Shown: positions 27,290-33,993 of the stretch, one piece after another
How positions within the stretch are numbered: position 1 is the first letter of the stretch
Layout: each line of letters starts with the position of its first letter
Assembly: GCA_016710525.1 (NCBI GenBank)
Contig: JADJVQ010000016.1
Location: 1-64,000, forward strand
From: Burkholderiaceae bacterium
GTDB taxonomy: Bacteria > Pseudomonadota > Gammaproteobacteria > Burkholderiales > Burkholderiaceae_E
Direction of reading: 5' to 3'
DNA length: 64,000 nucleotides
Program-made: the position numbers and the translations under genes
The notes under the pieces: model-generated
Seen by the model: only the letters and a program-made list of their open reading frames with translations
Database searches by the model: none
Told to the model about the DNA's origin: nothing

Positions 27290-27396
27290 GGTGTTCGCCG
27301 ACGCCGCGCATCGCGGCGGGCTCGCCTGATGCGGGGCGCGGGACTGGCCGGAGCCTGGCTGGCCCATGGCGGGCTCGCGGGCGCCGGCCGCGTCGC

Positions 27397-28317
27397 TCAG
27401 CGCAGCAGCGCCAGGACGTTGTTGGGCACCGCGTTGGCCTGCGACAGCATCGCGACGCCGGCCTGCTGCAGCACCTGGGCGCGGGACAGCGTGGCGGTCT
27501 CGGAGGCGAAGTCCGCGTCCATGATCCGGCTGCGGGCGGCCGACTGGTTCTCGGTGGCGACCTGCAGGGTGGAGATCACGTTCTCGAACCGGTTCTGGGC
27601 CGCACCGAACGACGAGCGCGCGGTGTTGACCTGCGAGATCGCGTAGTCGATCGTCTCGATCGCGCCCAGCGCGCCGGTGCCGGCGGTGCCTGCGTCGTAG
27701 GCGCCGAAGTCCGCGCCGGTGGCGGCCGAGCCGCGGGTGCCGACCGACGAGATGTCGATCGCGGTGCTGACGGCCGACGCGACTGCGCCGTCATTGGAGC
27801 CGGTGGAGGTCGTTGCGCCGGTGATGTTCACCGCGTTGATCGAGACCTGGTCGTCGGTCGTCGCATTGGCGCCGATCTGGAAATCGAACGACGTGGTGGT
27901 CGTCAGGACCGACTGGCCATTGAATCGGGTGGTGTCGGCGGTCCGGGTGATCTCCGCCTGCAACTCGCTGAATTCATTTTGCAGCGCGTCTCGGTCGCTC
28001 TGGCTGTTCGTTGCGTTGGTCGACTGCACGGCCAGTTCACGCATGCGCTGCAGCATGTCGCCCATCTTGCCCAGCGAACCCTCGGCCGTCTGAGACAGCG
28101 AGATCGCATCGTTGGCGTTGCGCTGGGCCACGTTCATGCCGCGCACCTGGGAGTTCATGCGTTCGGCGATCGCCAGGCCCGCCGCGTCGTCCTTGGCGCT
28201 GTTGACGCGCAGGCCGGTCGAAAGGCGCTGGATCGACTGCGACAGCACGTTCTGTGTCGAGGAAAGATTCCGCTGAGCGTTCAGCGAGAACAGGTTGGTG
28301 TTGATGACTTGGGCCAT
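27397..28317 (-). CDS. fliC: Flagellin, first copy
   Basis: A 306-residue flagellin with complete D0/D1 termini: INTNLFSLNAQRNLSSTQNV at the start and NAVPNNVLALLR at the end. It has the best sigma-28 promoter in the window about 135 bp upstream, so it is probably the major flagellin. The adjacent copy differs mainly in scattered substitutions (for example LFSLN versus LPSLN near the N-terminus), which indicates a tandem duplication. Confidence 0.96.
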   Translation of the reverse strand: MAQVINTNLFSLNAQRNLSSTQNVLSQSIQRLSTGLRVNSAKDDAAGLAIAERMNSQVRGMNVAQRNANDAISLSQTAEGSLGKMGDMLQRMRELAVQSTNATNSQSDRDALQNEFSELQAEITRTADTTRFNGQSVLTTTTSFDFQIGANATTDDQVSINAVNITGATTSTGSNDGAVASAVSTAIDISSVGTRGSAATGADFGAYDAGTAGTGALGAIETIDYAISQVNTARSSFGAAQNRFENVISTLQVATENQSAARSRIMDADFASETATLSRAQVLQQAGVAMLSQANAVPNNVLALLR

Positions 28318-28451
28318 CGCGAGCTCCTAGAGTGACCTGACTCAGGTCAATTGCGGTCTGCACCCCGAGTGCCGGGTGGCGCTCGGATCCGGGTCCGGCC
28401 GTTGCCCTCTAGGGCTCTGGTGGACGGCGGGTTTGTGTCCCGTTGCTAGGG

Positions 28452-28478
28452 TTATCGGCGATGGGTGCCCGGGCTTTA
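28452..28478 (-). promoter_or_regulatory. Sigma-28 (FliA) promoter of the first flagellin gene
   Basis: On the minus strand TAAA (28478-28475), a 15-bp spacer, then GCCGATAA (28459-28452) match the FliA consensus TAAA-N15-GCCGATAA exactly. The flagellin start is at 28317, so the mRNA leader would be about 130 nt (28318-28445), a stretch in which no gene is seen. Confidence 0.88.
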
Positions 28479-28645
28479 GGAGAAGCGCGATCCGGGGGGC
28501 ATCGGAAGAACTCCTACGAGCGTAGGAGAAACGACGGCGTTTTTCACCGAGTTCTTCTGATTCAAGAAACCCGCGCTTTTCCCGAGACTGGCATCAGTTC
28601 GAGACGCAACGCGAACATGACCAACCAGCCCCCAAGGAGAATTCT
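28478..28645 (+). promoter_or_regulatory. flhDC upstream region and leader with dyads and repeated AGGAGAA
   Basis: This non-coding stretch precedes flhD. It holds a perfect dyad CTCCTACG-AG-CGTAGGAG (28511-28528) and a longer-range pair GAAGAACTC (28505-28513) with GAGTTCTTC (28549-28557); the two pairings compete for 28511-28513. AGGAGAA occurs three times (28478, 28524, 28635), the last being the flhD ribosome site six bases before the ATG. No clear sigma-70 promoter was recognised. The layout suggests post-transcriptional or repressor control of the master regulator (inference). Confidence 0.5.
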
Positions 28646-28978
28646 ATGTTGACCGAAGACCGACTGATGTCTGAAATTAGGGATGCCAACCTTTCCTATT
28701 TGATTCTGGCCCAACGGTTGATTCGGGCCGACAGAGCGCAGGCACTGTACCGTCTGGGCATCTCCGAAGAGGTTGCGTCGATCATCGAGGCGCTGACGCC
28801 CAGCCAGATGATCAAGGTCGCTTCGGGCAATACGCTGATGTGCCGCTTCCGGTTCGACGAAGAAATGATCTGGTCGCTGCTGGCTGATCACGGCCGCCGC
28901 GGCGAACGCGAGGACGGCAACGCCTCCCGCCTGCACGCCAGCATCCTGATGGCTGGCAAATTCAGCGAGGCGGTCTGA
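28646..28978 (+). CDS. flhD: Flagellar master regulator subunit FlhD
   Basis: A 110-residue protein of normal FlhD length. It contains the FlhD helices SYLILAQRLIRADRAQALYR and the MCRFRFDE segment that carries the intersubunit cysteine of FlhD dimers. With FlhC it forms FlhD4C2, which activates class II flagellar promoters with sigma-70. AGGAG lies six bases before the ATG. flhC follows after one base. Confidence 0.95.
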   Translation: MLTEDRLMSEIRDANLSYLILAQRLIRADRAQALYRLGISEEVASIIEALTPSQMIKVASGNTLMCRFRFDEEMIWSLLADHGRRGEREDGNASRLHASILMAGKFSEAV

Positions 28979-28979
28979 C

Positions 28980-29510
28980 ATGGCCACGCGCAGCCTTCTC
29001 GAAGACAACAAGCAGGTCCAGCGCGCGATCGCGCTGATCGGCATGGGCGCCCGGCTGCAGCTGCTGCAGTCCGAGACCAACCTGCCGTACGAGCGCCTGC
29101 TGAAGCTTTACAAAGAGGTGGCTGGCAAGTCACCCTCCAAAGGCCAGCTGCCGTTTTCCACGGACTGGTTCCTGTCCTGGCAGCCGAACATCCATGCTTC
29201 GCTGTTCTTCAATATGTATGAGTATCTGCAGAAGGCCAGTGCGCTGGATGAGGTCGAGGCACTGATGAAGGCCTACGAGCTGTACCAGGCCGAGGTCCAG
29301 ACCAACGCGGTCGAGCCGCTGCTCTCGATCACCCGCGCCTGGCGGCTGGTCAAGTTCATCGACTCGGGCATGCTCTGCCTGACCAAGTGCACCCGCTGCA
29401 AGGGACAGTTCGTCAATCATGCCTACGAGCTGACCGAGCGCTACGTCTGCGGGCTGTGCGAGCCGCCCGCCCGGGCCGGCAAGGGCCGCCGCGAGGGATC
29501 GATACACTGA
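28980..29510 (+). CDS. flhC: Flagellar master regulator subunit FlhC
   Basis: A 176-residue DNA-binding partner of FlhD. Conserved features are QVQRAIALIGMGARLQLLQ near the N-terminus, STDWFLSWQPNIHASLFFN in the middle, and four C-terminal cysteines in CTKCTRCKG and VCGLCEPP; the zinc-binding cysteines of FlhC lie in this region. Only one base separates it from flhD. A strong terminator lies about 110 bp downstream. Confidence 0.95.
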   Translation: MATRSLLEDNKQVQRAIALIGMGARLQLLQSETNLPYERLLKLYKEVAGKSPSKGQLPFSTDWFLSWQPNIHASLFFNMYEYLQKASALDEVEALMKAYELYQAEVQTNAVEPLLSITRAWRLVKFIDSGMLCLTKCTRCKGQFVNHAYELTERYVCGLCEPPARAGKGRREGSIH

Positions 29511-29619
29511 ACAGTGAGGCCAGCGTTGCGGTCCTCGCGCCAGCGGGGGCTGGCGCGACAGGCGATCGGGGCCGGGACCTGTGCATGCGGGATCCGACCC
29601 CGGGCGCTTGCGGACAATA

Positions 29620-29647
29620 GGCGGGTGAAAACCCGCCTTTTCTTTTG
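29620..29647 (+). terminator. Intrinsic terminator after flhDC
   Basis: GGCGGGT, a GAAA tetraloop, then ACCCGCC and TTTTCTTTTG: a classic rho-independent terminator. It separates flhDC from the motA operon. Confidence 0.88.
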
Positions 29648-29660
29648 TCCGAAGCATCAA

Positions 29661-29685
29661 CGGCTTGTGCAACCTACACAAGCCG
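29661..29685. other. Perfect 9-bp dyad upstream of motA
   Basis: CGGCTTGTG and CACAAGCCG flank a 7-base centre (CAACCTA). There is no T-run on the plus strand, so it is not an ordinary terminator. It lies 22 bp upstream of the motA sigma-28-like promoter and could be an operator or an mRNA end-stabilising stem. Confidence 0.5.
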
Positions 29686-29706
29686 CCAAACGGTGCCCCT
29701 GAATGC

Positions 29707-29733
29707 TCAAGTAGCAACCGGCAGGGCCGAAAG
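29707..29733 (+). promoter_or_regulatory. Probable sigma-28 promoter of motAB-cheYZ
   Basis: TCAA (in TCAAGTAG, compare TAAAGTTT), a 15-bp spacer and GCCGAAAG (6 of 8 to GCCGATAA). The motA ATG is 39 bp further on. The match is weaker than for the flagellin and flgM promoters but the spacing is exact. Confidence 0.55.
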
Positions 29734-29771
29734 ATGGCAAGAGAAGTCTTCCACTCAGGCCAGGGCCCTAC

Positions 29772-30635
29772 ATGTTCGTCATCATTGGTTACGTCGTTGT
29801 GCTCGGCGCTGTGTTCGGCGGTTACGCGCTGGCCGGTGGCAAGTTCGGCGTGATTATCAAGGCCGCGCCGATCGAGCTGTTCATCATCTGCGGTTCGGCG
29901 GCCGGTGCGTTCTTCGTGGGCAACAGCACCAAGAGCATCAAGGCCACGGTGAAGGCGGTGCCGACGCTGTTCAAGGGTTCCAAGTACACGAAGGCGCGCT
30001 ACATGGAAATGATGGCGCTGCTCTACGAGATCTTGTCGAAGGCCCGCAAGGAAGGGCTGATGTCGATCGAACGAGATGTCGAATCGCCCCATGACAGTCC
30101 GATCTTCTCCAAGTACGCGGTGATCGGCCACGACCACCATCTGGTCGAGTTCATCACCGACTACCTGCGCATGATGGTTTCGGGCAATCTCAATCCGCAC
30201 GAGATCGAGAGCCTGATGGACAGCGAGATCGAAACCCATCACCAGGAAGCGCACGGGCCGATGAACTCCATCAACAAGCTGGGTGACGGATTGCCCGCCT
30301 TCGGTATCGTCGCCGCGGTGCTGGGCGTGGTGAAAACCATGGCCTCGGTGGGCGCGGCCCCCGCGGTGCTGGGCCAGATGATCGCGGGCGCGCTGGTCGG
30401 AACCTTTCTTGGGATTCTGATGGCCTACGGTTTCGTGTCGCCATTGGCGAGCCTGCTCGAGCAGAAGGCGGAGGAAGCCGCCAAGGAGCTGCTCTGCGTG
30501 AAGACCACGCTGCTGGCCAGCATGCAGGGATACGCGCCGGCGATCGCGGTGGAGTTCGGGCGCAAGGTGCTGTTCTCGACCGAACGTCCGACATTTGCCG
30601 AGCTCGAGACTCACGTCAAGCAGAAGAAGGCCTGA
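29772..30635 (+). CDS. motA: Flagellar stator protein MotA
   Basis: A 287-residue inner-membrane stator subunit that conducts protons with MotB. Four hydrophobic helices are seen (two at the N-terminus, two near residues 165-215). The conserved proline region is GDGLPAFGIVAAVLGVVKTM, and the cytoplasmic loop has charged residues that engage FliG. Length matches proteobacterial MotA (about 285). The ribosome site is weak. Confidence 0.96.
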   Translation: MFVIIGYVVVLGAVFGGYALAGGKFGVIIKAAPIELFIICGSAAGAFFVGNSTKSIKATVKAVPTLFKGSKYTKARYMEMMALLYEILSKARKEGLMSIERDVESPHDSPIFSKYAVIGHDHHLVEFITDYLRMMVSGNLNPHEIESLMDSEIETHHQEAHGPMNSINKLGDGLPAFGIVAAVLGVVKTMASVGAAPAVLGQMIAGALVGTFLGILMAYGFVSPLASLLEQKAEEAAKELLCVKTTLLASMQGYAPAIAVEFGRKVLFSTERPTFAELETHVKQKKA

Positions 30636-30686
30636 CCGCAAGAACCCGCATCGGCCTGAATCCGCGCCCGATCACCAAGGAAAAGC

Positions 30687-31586
30687 ATGCCTCCCGGCGA
30701 CAAGAAGTCCCAGATCATCATCGTCAAGAAGATCAAGAAAGGCGGCCACGGCAGTCACGGCGGCGCCTGGAAGATCGCCTACGCCGACTTCGTGACCGCG
30801 ATGATGGCGTTCTTCCTGCTGATGTGGCTGCTGGGCTCGACGACCAAGGGCGACCTGCAGGGCATCGCCGACCACTTCAGCACGCCGCTGAAGGTGGCGC
30901 TGGGCGGCGGCTCGGGCAGCGGCGACAGTGCGCATGTGCTGCAGGGCGGAGGGCAGGACCTGACGCGGACCACCGGTCAGGTCAAGCGCGGCGACATCGA
31001 AGCCGATCGCAAGACGATCAACCTGCAGGCACTGAAGGCCGAACAGCGGCGTGCCGAACGTTCCCGCCTCGAGGCGCTGAAGGAAAAAGTCGAGAATGCC
31101 ATCTCCAGCAACCCCAAGCTGGCCGACATGAGCAGTCAGATCAAACTCGACCTGACGCCCGAGGGATTACGCATTCAGATCGTCGACGATCAGAGCCGGC
31201 CCATGTTCGACAGCGGCGCGGCGGTGGTCAAGGATTACATGCGCGAACTGCTGCGCGAAATCGGCAAGGTGTTGAACAGCGTGCCCAACAAGGTGTCGCT
31301 GGCCGGGCACACCGACAGCGCGCCGTTCGGCAACCGCGACCGCGGCTACTCGAACTGGGAACTCTCGGCCGACCGGGCCAATGCCTCGCGCCGCGAACTG
31401 GTGGCCGGCGGCATGGAAGAAACAAAGGTGATCCGGGTGGTCGGACTGGCGGCCGCGTTGCCGCTGGATTCCGACGAACCGCGGCACCCGGTCAACCGGC
31501 GGATCTCGATCGTGGTGATGAATCGTGCGGCCGAGATGCGCCTGTTGCGCGGGGCCGAAGTTGACGAAGATTCAGGGGAAAAGTGA
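30687..31586 (+). CDS. motB: Flagellar stator protein MotB
   Basis: A 299-residue stator subunit. A cytoplasmic tail is followed by one helix carrying the proton-binding Asp in YADFVTAMMAFFLLMWLLG. A plug/linker leads to a C-terminal OmpA-like peptidoglycan-binding domain (LAGHTDSAPFGNRD, NRRISIVVM). AAGGA lies upstream of the ATG. It follows motA by 51 bp. Confidence 0.96.
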   Translation: MPPGDKKSQIIIVKKIKKGGHGSHGGAWKIAYADFVTAMMAFFLLMWLLGSTTKGDLQGIADHFSTPLKVALGGGSGSGDSAHVLQGGGQDLTRTTGQVKRGDIEADRKTINLQALKAEQRRAERSRLEALKEKVENAISSNPKLADMSSQIKLDLTPEGLRIQIVDDQSRPMFDSGAAVVKDYMRELLREIGKVLNSVPNKVSLAGHTDSAPFGNRDRGYSNWELSADRANASRRELVAGGMEETKVIRVVGLAAALPLDSDEPRHPVNRRISIVVMNRAAEMRLLRGAEVDEDSGEK

Positions 31587-31595
31587 GGTGAAGCG

Positions 31596-31991
31596 ATGAG
31601 CAACATGGCCGAATTGAAGTTCTTGATCGTCGACGATTTTTCGACGATGCGCCGGATCATCCGCAATCTGCTCAAGGAGATCGGCTATGCCAACGCGGAC
31701 GAGGCCGAGGATGGCCAGGCCGCGCTGACGAAGCTGCGCGGCGGGGCGTTCGACTTCGTGGTGTCCGACATCAACATGCCGAACATGAACGGGTTCGAGC
31801 TGCTGACCAGCATCCGGGGCGATGCGGCGCTCAAGCACATTCCGGTGCTGATGGTGACCGCCGAGGCGCGCAAGGAGGACATCGTCACGGCAGCGCAGTC
31901 CGGCGCCTCCGGATACATTGTCAAGCCGTTTACCAAGGCCACTCTGGAGGAAAAGCTGCTGAAGATCCTCCAGAAGCTCGGCAAAGCGTGA
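31596..31991 (+). CDS. cheY: Chemotaxis response regulator CheY
   Basis: A 131-residue single receiver domain. The acidic pocket is in IVDDFSTMRR, the phosphorylation site is Asp58 in VVSDINMPNMNG, and the conserved Thr/Lys are in VTAEARKED and YIVKPF. Phosphorylated CheY binds the FliM N-terminus and reverses the motor. It lies 9 bp after motB and directly before cheZ. Its kinase, CheA, is not in the window. Confidence 0.96.
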   Translation: MSNMAELKFLIVDDFSTMRRIIRNLLKEIGYANADEAEDGQAALTKLRGGAFDFVVSDINMPNMNGFELLTSIRGDAALKHIPVLMVTAEARKEDIVTAAQSGASGYIVKPFTKATLEEKLLKILQKLGKA

Positions 31992-32002
31992 TCGGAGCTC
32001 CC

Positions 32003-32692
32003 ATGAACTCACAGACAGGCAATGTCCCGCACGACGAAGCCGGCGGCGAGGTCCACGGCTCCGATTCGCAGTCTCCGGGTTTGCACCGGCCCGATGGATC
32101 GCTCGATGCCGAGGCCGTTTATGCCCGCCTGGGCGAACTGACCCGCACGCTGCACAACGCGCTGCGCGCGCTGGGCTACGACCGGGAGATCGAGCAGGCC
32201 GCCGTCAGCATGCTGCCCGAGGCGCGTTCGCGGCTCAGCTATATCGCTCGGCTGACCGGCGAGGCGGCCGAGAAGGTCTTGAACGCGGTCGACTCGGCGC
32301 GCGGCGAGCAGGACCAGCTGGCCGCCAACGCGCGGGACGTCGAAGCTTCGCTGAAGATGAATCCGGTTGCGGCGGTCGCCGGCGGCAGCGTGCTGAACTT
32401 CGTCACGCTGGCGCAGGGGCAGGCCGAGCGCACCAACGCCCATCTGACCGAGATCATGATGGCTCAGGACTTCCACGATCTGACCGGACAGGTGACCCGC
32501 AAGCTGGTCGACATGGTCCAGCGCATCGAGGGCGACCTGCTCAAGCTGCTGCTGGAGGCGACACCGCCGGCGCAGCGCCCGCAGGTCGACGCGGGGTGGC
32601 TGAGCGGGCCGGTGATCGAAGCCGCCGATCGCACCGATGTCGTCGATGGCCAGCAGCAGGTCGACGACCTGCTCGAGAGCCTGGGCTTTTGA
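32003..32692 (+). CDS. cheZ: CheY-P phosphatase CheZ
   Basis: A 229-residue helical protein. The catalytic region is MMAQDFHDLTGQVTRKLVDM, where the Asp and Gln residues of the family act on CheY-P, and the C-terminal CheY-binding tail ends QQVDDLLESLGF. The ATG at 32003 is chosen, with GGAG 5 bases upstream; a GTG at 31988 overlapping the cheY stop is an alternative. Confidence 0.94.
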   Translation: MNSQTGNVPHDEAGGEVHGSDSQSPGLHRPDGSLDAEAVYARLGELTRTLHNALRALGYDREIEQAAVSMLPEARSRLSYIARLTGEAAEKVLNAVDSARGEQDQLAANARDVEASLKMNPVAAVAGGSVLNFVTLAQGQAERTNAHLTEIMMAQDFHDLTGQVTRKLVDMVQRIEGDLLKLLLEATPPAQRPQVDAGWLSGPVIEAADRTDVVDGQQQVDDLLESLGF

Positions 32693-32755
32693 GCGACGAT
32701 CGGCCGACCGAGGCGTCGGGCGGCGGTCTGCCCGGGACGGCCGGCCTCAGTTCCC

Positions 32756-32783
32756 GAATAGGGCGGGCGGCGGCGCCCTAATC
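32756..32783. promoter_or_regulatory. FlhDC-box-like dyad upstream of flhB
   Basis: GAATAGGG and CCCTAATC are inverted with one mismatch and a 12-bp spacer, 62-89 bp before the flhB ATG. Spacing and position match the sites at fliE/fliF and flgA/flgB. Confidence 0.5.
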
Positions 32784-32804
32784 GCGGCTTTCGCCAGGGC
32801 CCGA

Positions 32805-32840
32805 CCCCGAATAATCGGGGACGAGATCTCCTCGTCCCCG
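32805..32840 (+). promoter_or_regulatory. Two overlapping hairpins just upstream of flhB
   Basis: Hairpin A pairs CCCCGA with TCGGGG around ATAA. Hairpin B pairs CGGGGACGAG with CTCGTCCCCG around ATCTC. They share 32816-32820 and cannot form together. Hairpin B ends 4 bases before the flhB ATG, where a ribosome site would be expected and none is seen. Confidence 0.55.
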
Positions 32841-32844
32841 ACAG

Positions 32845-33993
32845 ATGGCCGACAACGACACCAGCCAGGAAGACCGGCAGTTAGAACCCTCGGCGCGCAA
32901 GCTGCAGAAAGCGCGCGCCGAAGGCCAGATCGCGCGTTCTCGCGACCTGGTGCACCTGGCTGTGCTGGGTACCGCGCTGGGCGGATTCATGCTGCATGGG
33001 CCTGCGATCGGACAGGCTGCGCTCGAGCTCATTCGTCACGGATTGCGGTTCTCCCGCTCCCAGGCGATGGAGCCGGCGCTGATGCCCGGGCTGCTCGGTG
33101 CGAATGCCAGTTCGGCGTTGTATGTCGTGCTGCCCTGTGTCGCAGCGCTGGCAGTGATGGCGATCATCGGCTCGATGGTGCCGGGTGGTGTCGGATTCAC
33201 GACCAAGCCGCTGATGCCGGACTTCAACCGGCTCAATCCGGCGACCGGGTTCGCGCGAATCTTCTCGAAGGACAATGCGACCGACCTGGGCCGCCTGGCC
33301 CTGCTGGCCGGGGCGCTGGTGGCGACTGCGGTGTGGTTCGTGATGTCGCATTTCGATCAGTACGTGGCGCTCGGGTCCTCGCCGCTGCTGATCGCGCTGG
33401 AGAAGACCCGTGCCCAGCTGATCTCGGGCACCGGCCTGCTGGTGCTGCTGCTGTTCTTCTCGGCGATGCTCGATGTGCCGCTGCAATGGTGGCGCCATCG
33501 GGTCAAGCTGCGCATGACCCACCAGGAGGCGCGCGAAGAGATGCGCGAGTCCGAGGGCGATCCGCAGGTCAAGGGCAAGATCCGGGCACGCCAGCGCGAA
33601 GCGGCGATGGCGCGGATGATGCAGGCCGTGCCGCAGGCGGATGTCGTGGTGACCAACCCGACGCACTTCGCGGTGGCCATCAAATACGACGAGGGTCGCA
33701 TGGGCGCGCCGCGCGTGATCGCCAAGGGGGCGGATCACCTCGCCGCCCGGATCCGGGAGCTTGCCCAGGCCTCGGCGGTGCCGCTGGTCGAAGCGCCGCC
33801 GCTGGCGCGCGCCCTGTATGCGCAGGTCGAGGTCGACCGCGAGATTCCCGAGGCGCTGTACACCGCGGTCGCCCAGATCCTGGCATACGTATACCAGCTT
33901 CGCCGCTGGGTTCCCGGGCGCGGCCCGATGCCGGCGATGCCGGCCGATCTGCCGGTGCCGGCGGGACTTGATCCGAAGGATGCCACCCGATGA
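32845..33993 (+). CDS. flhB: Flagellar export switch protein FlhB
   Basis: A 382-residue export protein: four N-terminal transmembrane helices and a cytoplasmic domain with the autocleavage site Asn271-Pro272-Thr273-His274 (TNPTHFAVAIKY). FlhB switches export from rod/hook to filament proteins when signalled by FliK. It opens QEDRQLEPSARKLQKARAEG, typical of the family. No recognisable ribosome site precedes the ATG, and a strong hairpin ends 4 bases before it. It overlaps flhA by 4 bp. Confidence 0.95.
   Translation: MADNDTSQEDRQLEPSARKLQKARAEGQIARSRDLVHLAVLGTALGGFMLHGPAIGQAALELIRHGLRFSRSQAMEPALMPGLLGANASSALYVVLPCVAALAVMAIIGSMVPGGVGFTTKPLMPDFNRLNPATGFARIFSKDNATDLGRLALLAGALVATAVWFVMSHFDQYVALGSSPLLIALEKTRAQLISGTGLLVLLLFFSAMLDVPLQWWRHRVKLRMTHQEAREEMRESEGDPQVKGKIRARQREAAMARMMQAVPQADVVVTNPTHFAVAIKYDEGRMGAPRVIAKGADHLAARIRELAQASAVPLVEAPPLARALYAQVEVDREIPEALYTAVAQILAYVYQLRRWVPGRGPMPAMPADLPVPAGLDPKDATR

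Noticed and set aside
27190..27396. Sigma-28 promoter for the second flagellin (GTCGATGA as -10)
   Set aside because: No TAAA-like element at 15 bp; the -10 match is only 6 of 8.
32637..33971. A 444-codon plus-strand frame overlapping cheZ and flhB
   Set aside because: Arg/Gly/Ala-rich shadow of flhB in another frame, with no domain.
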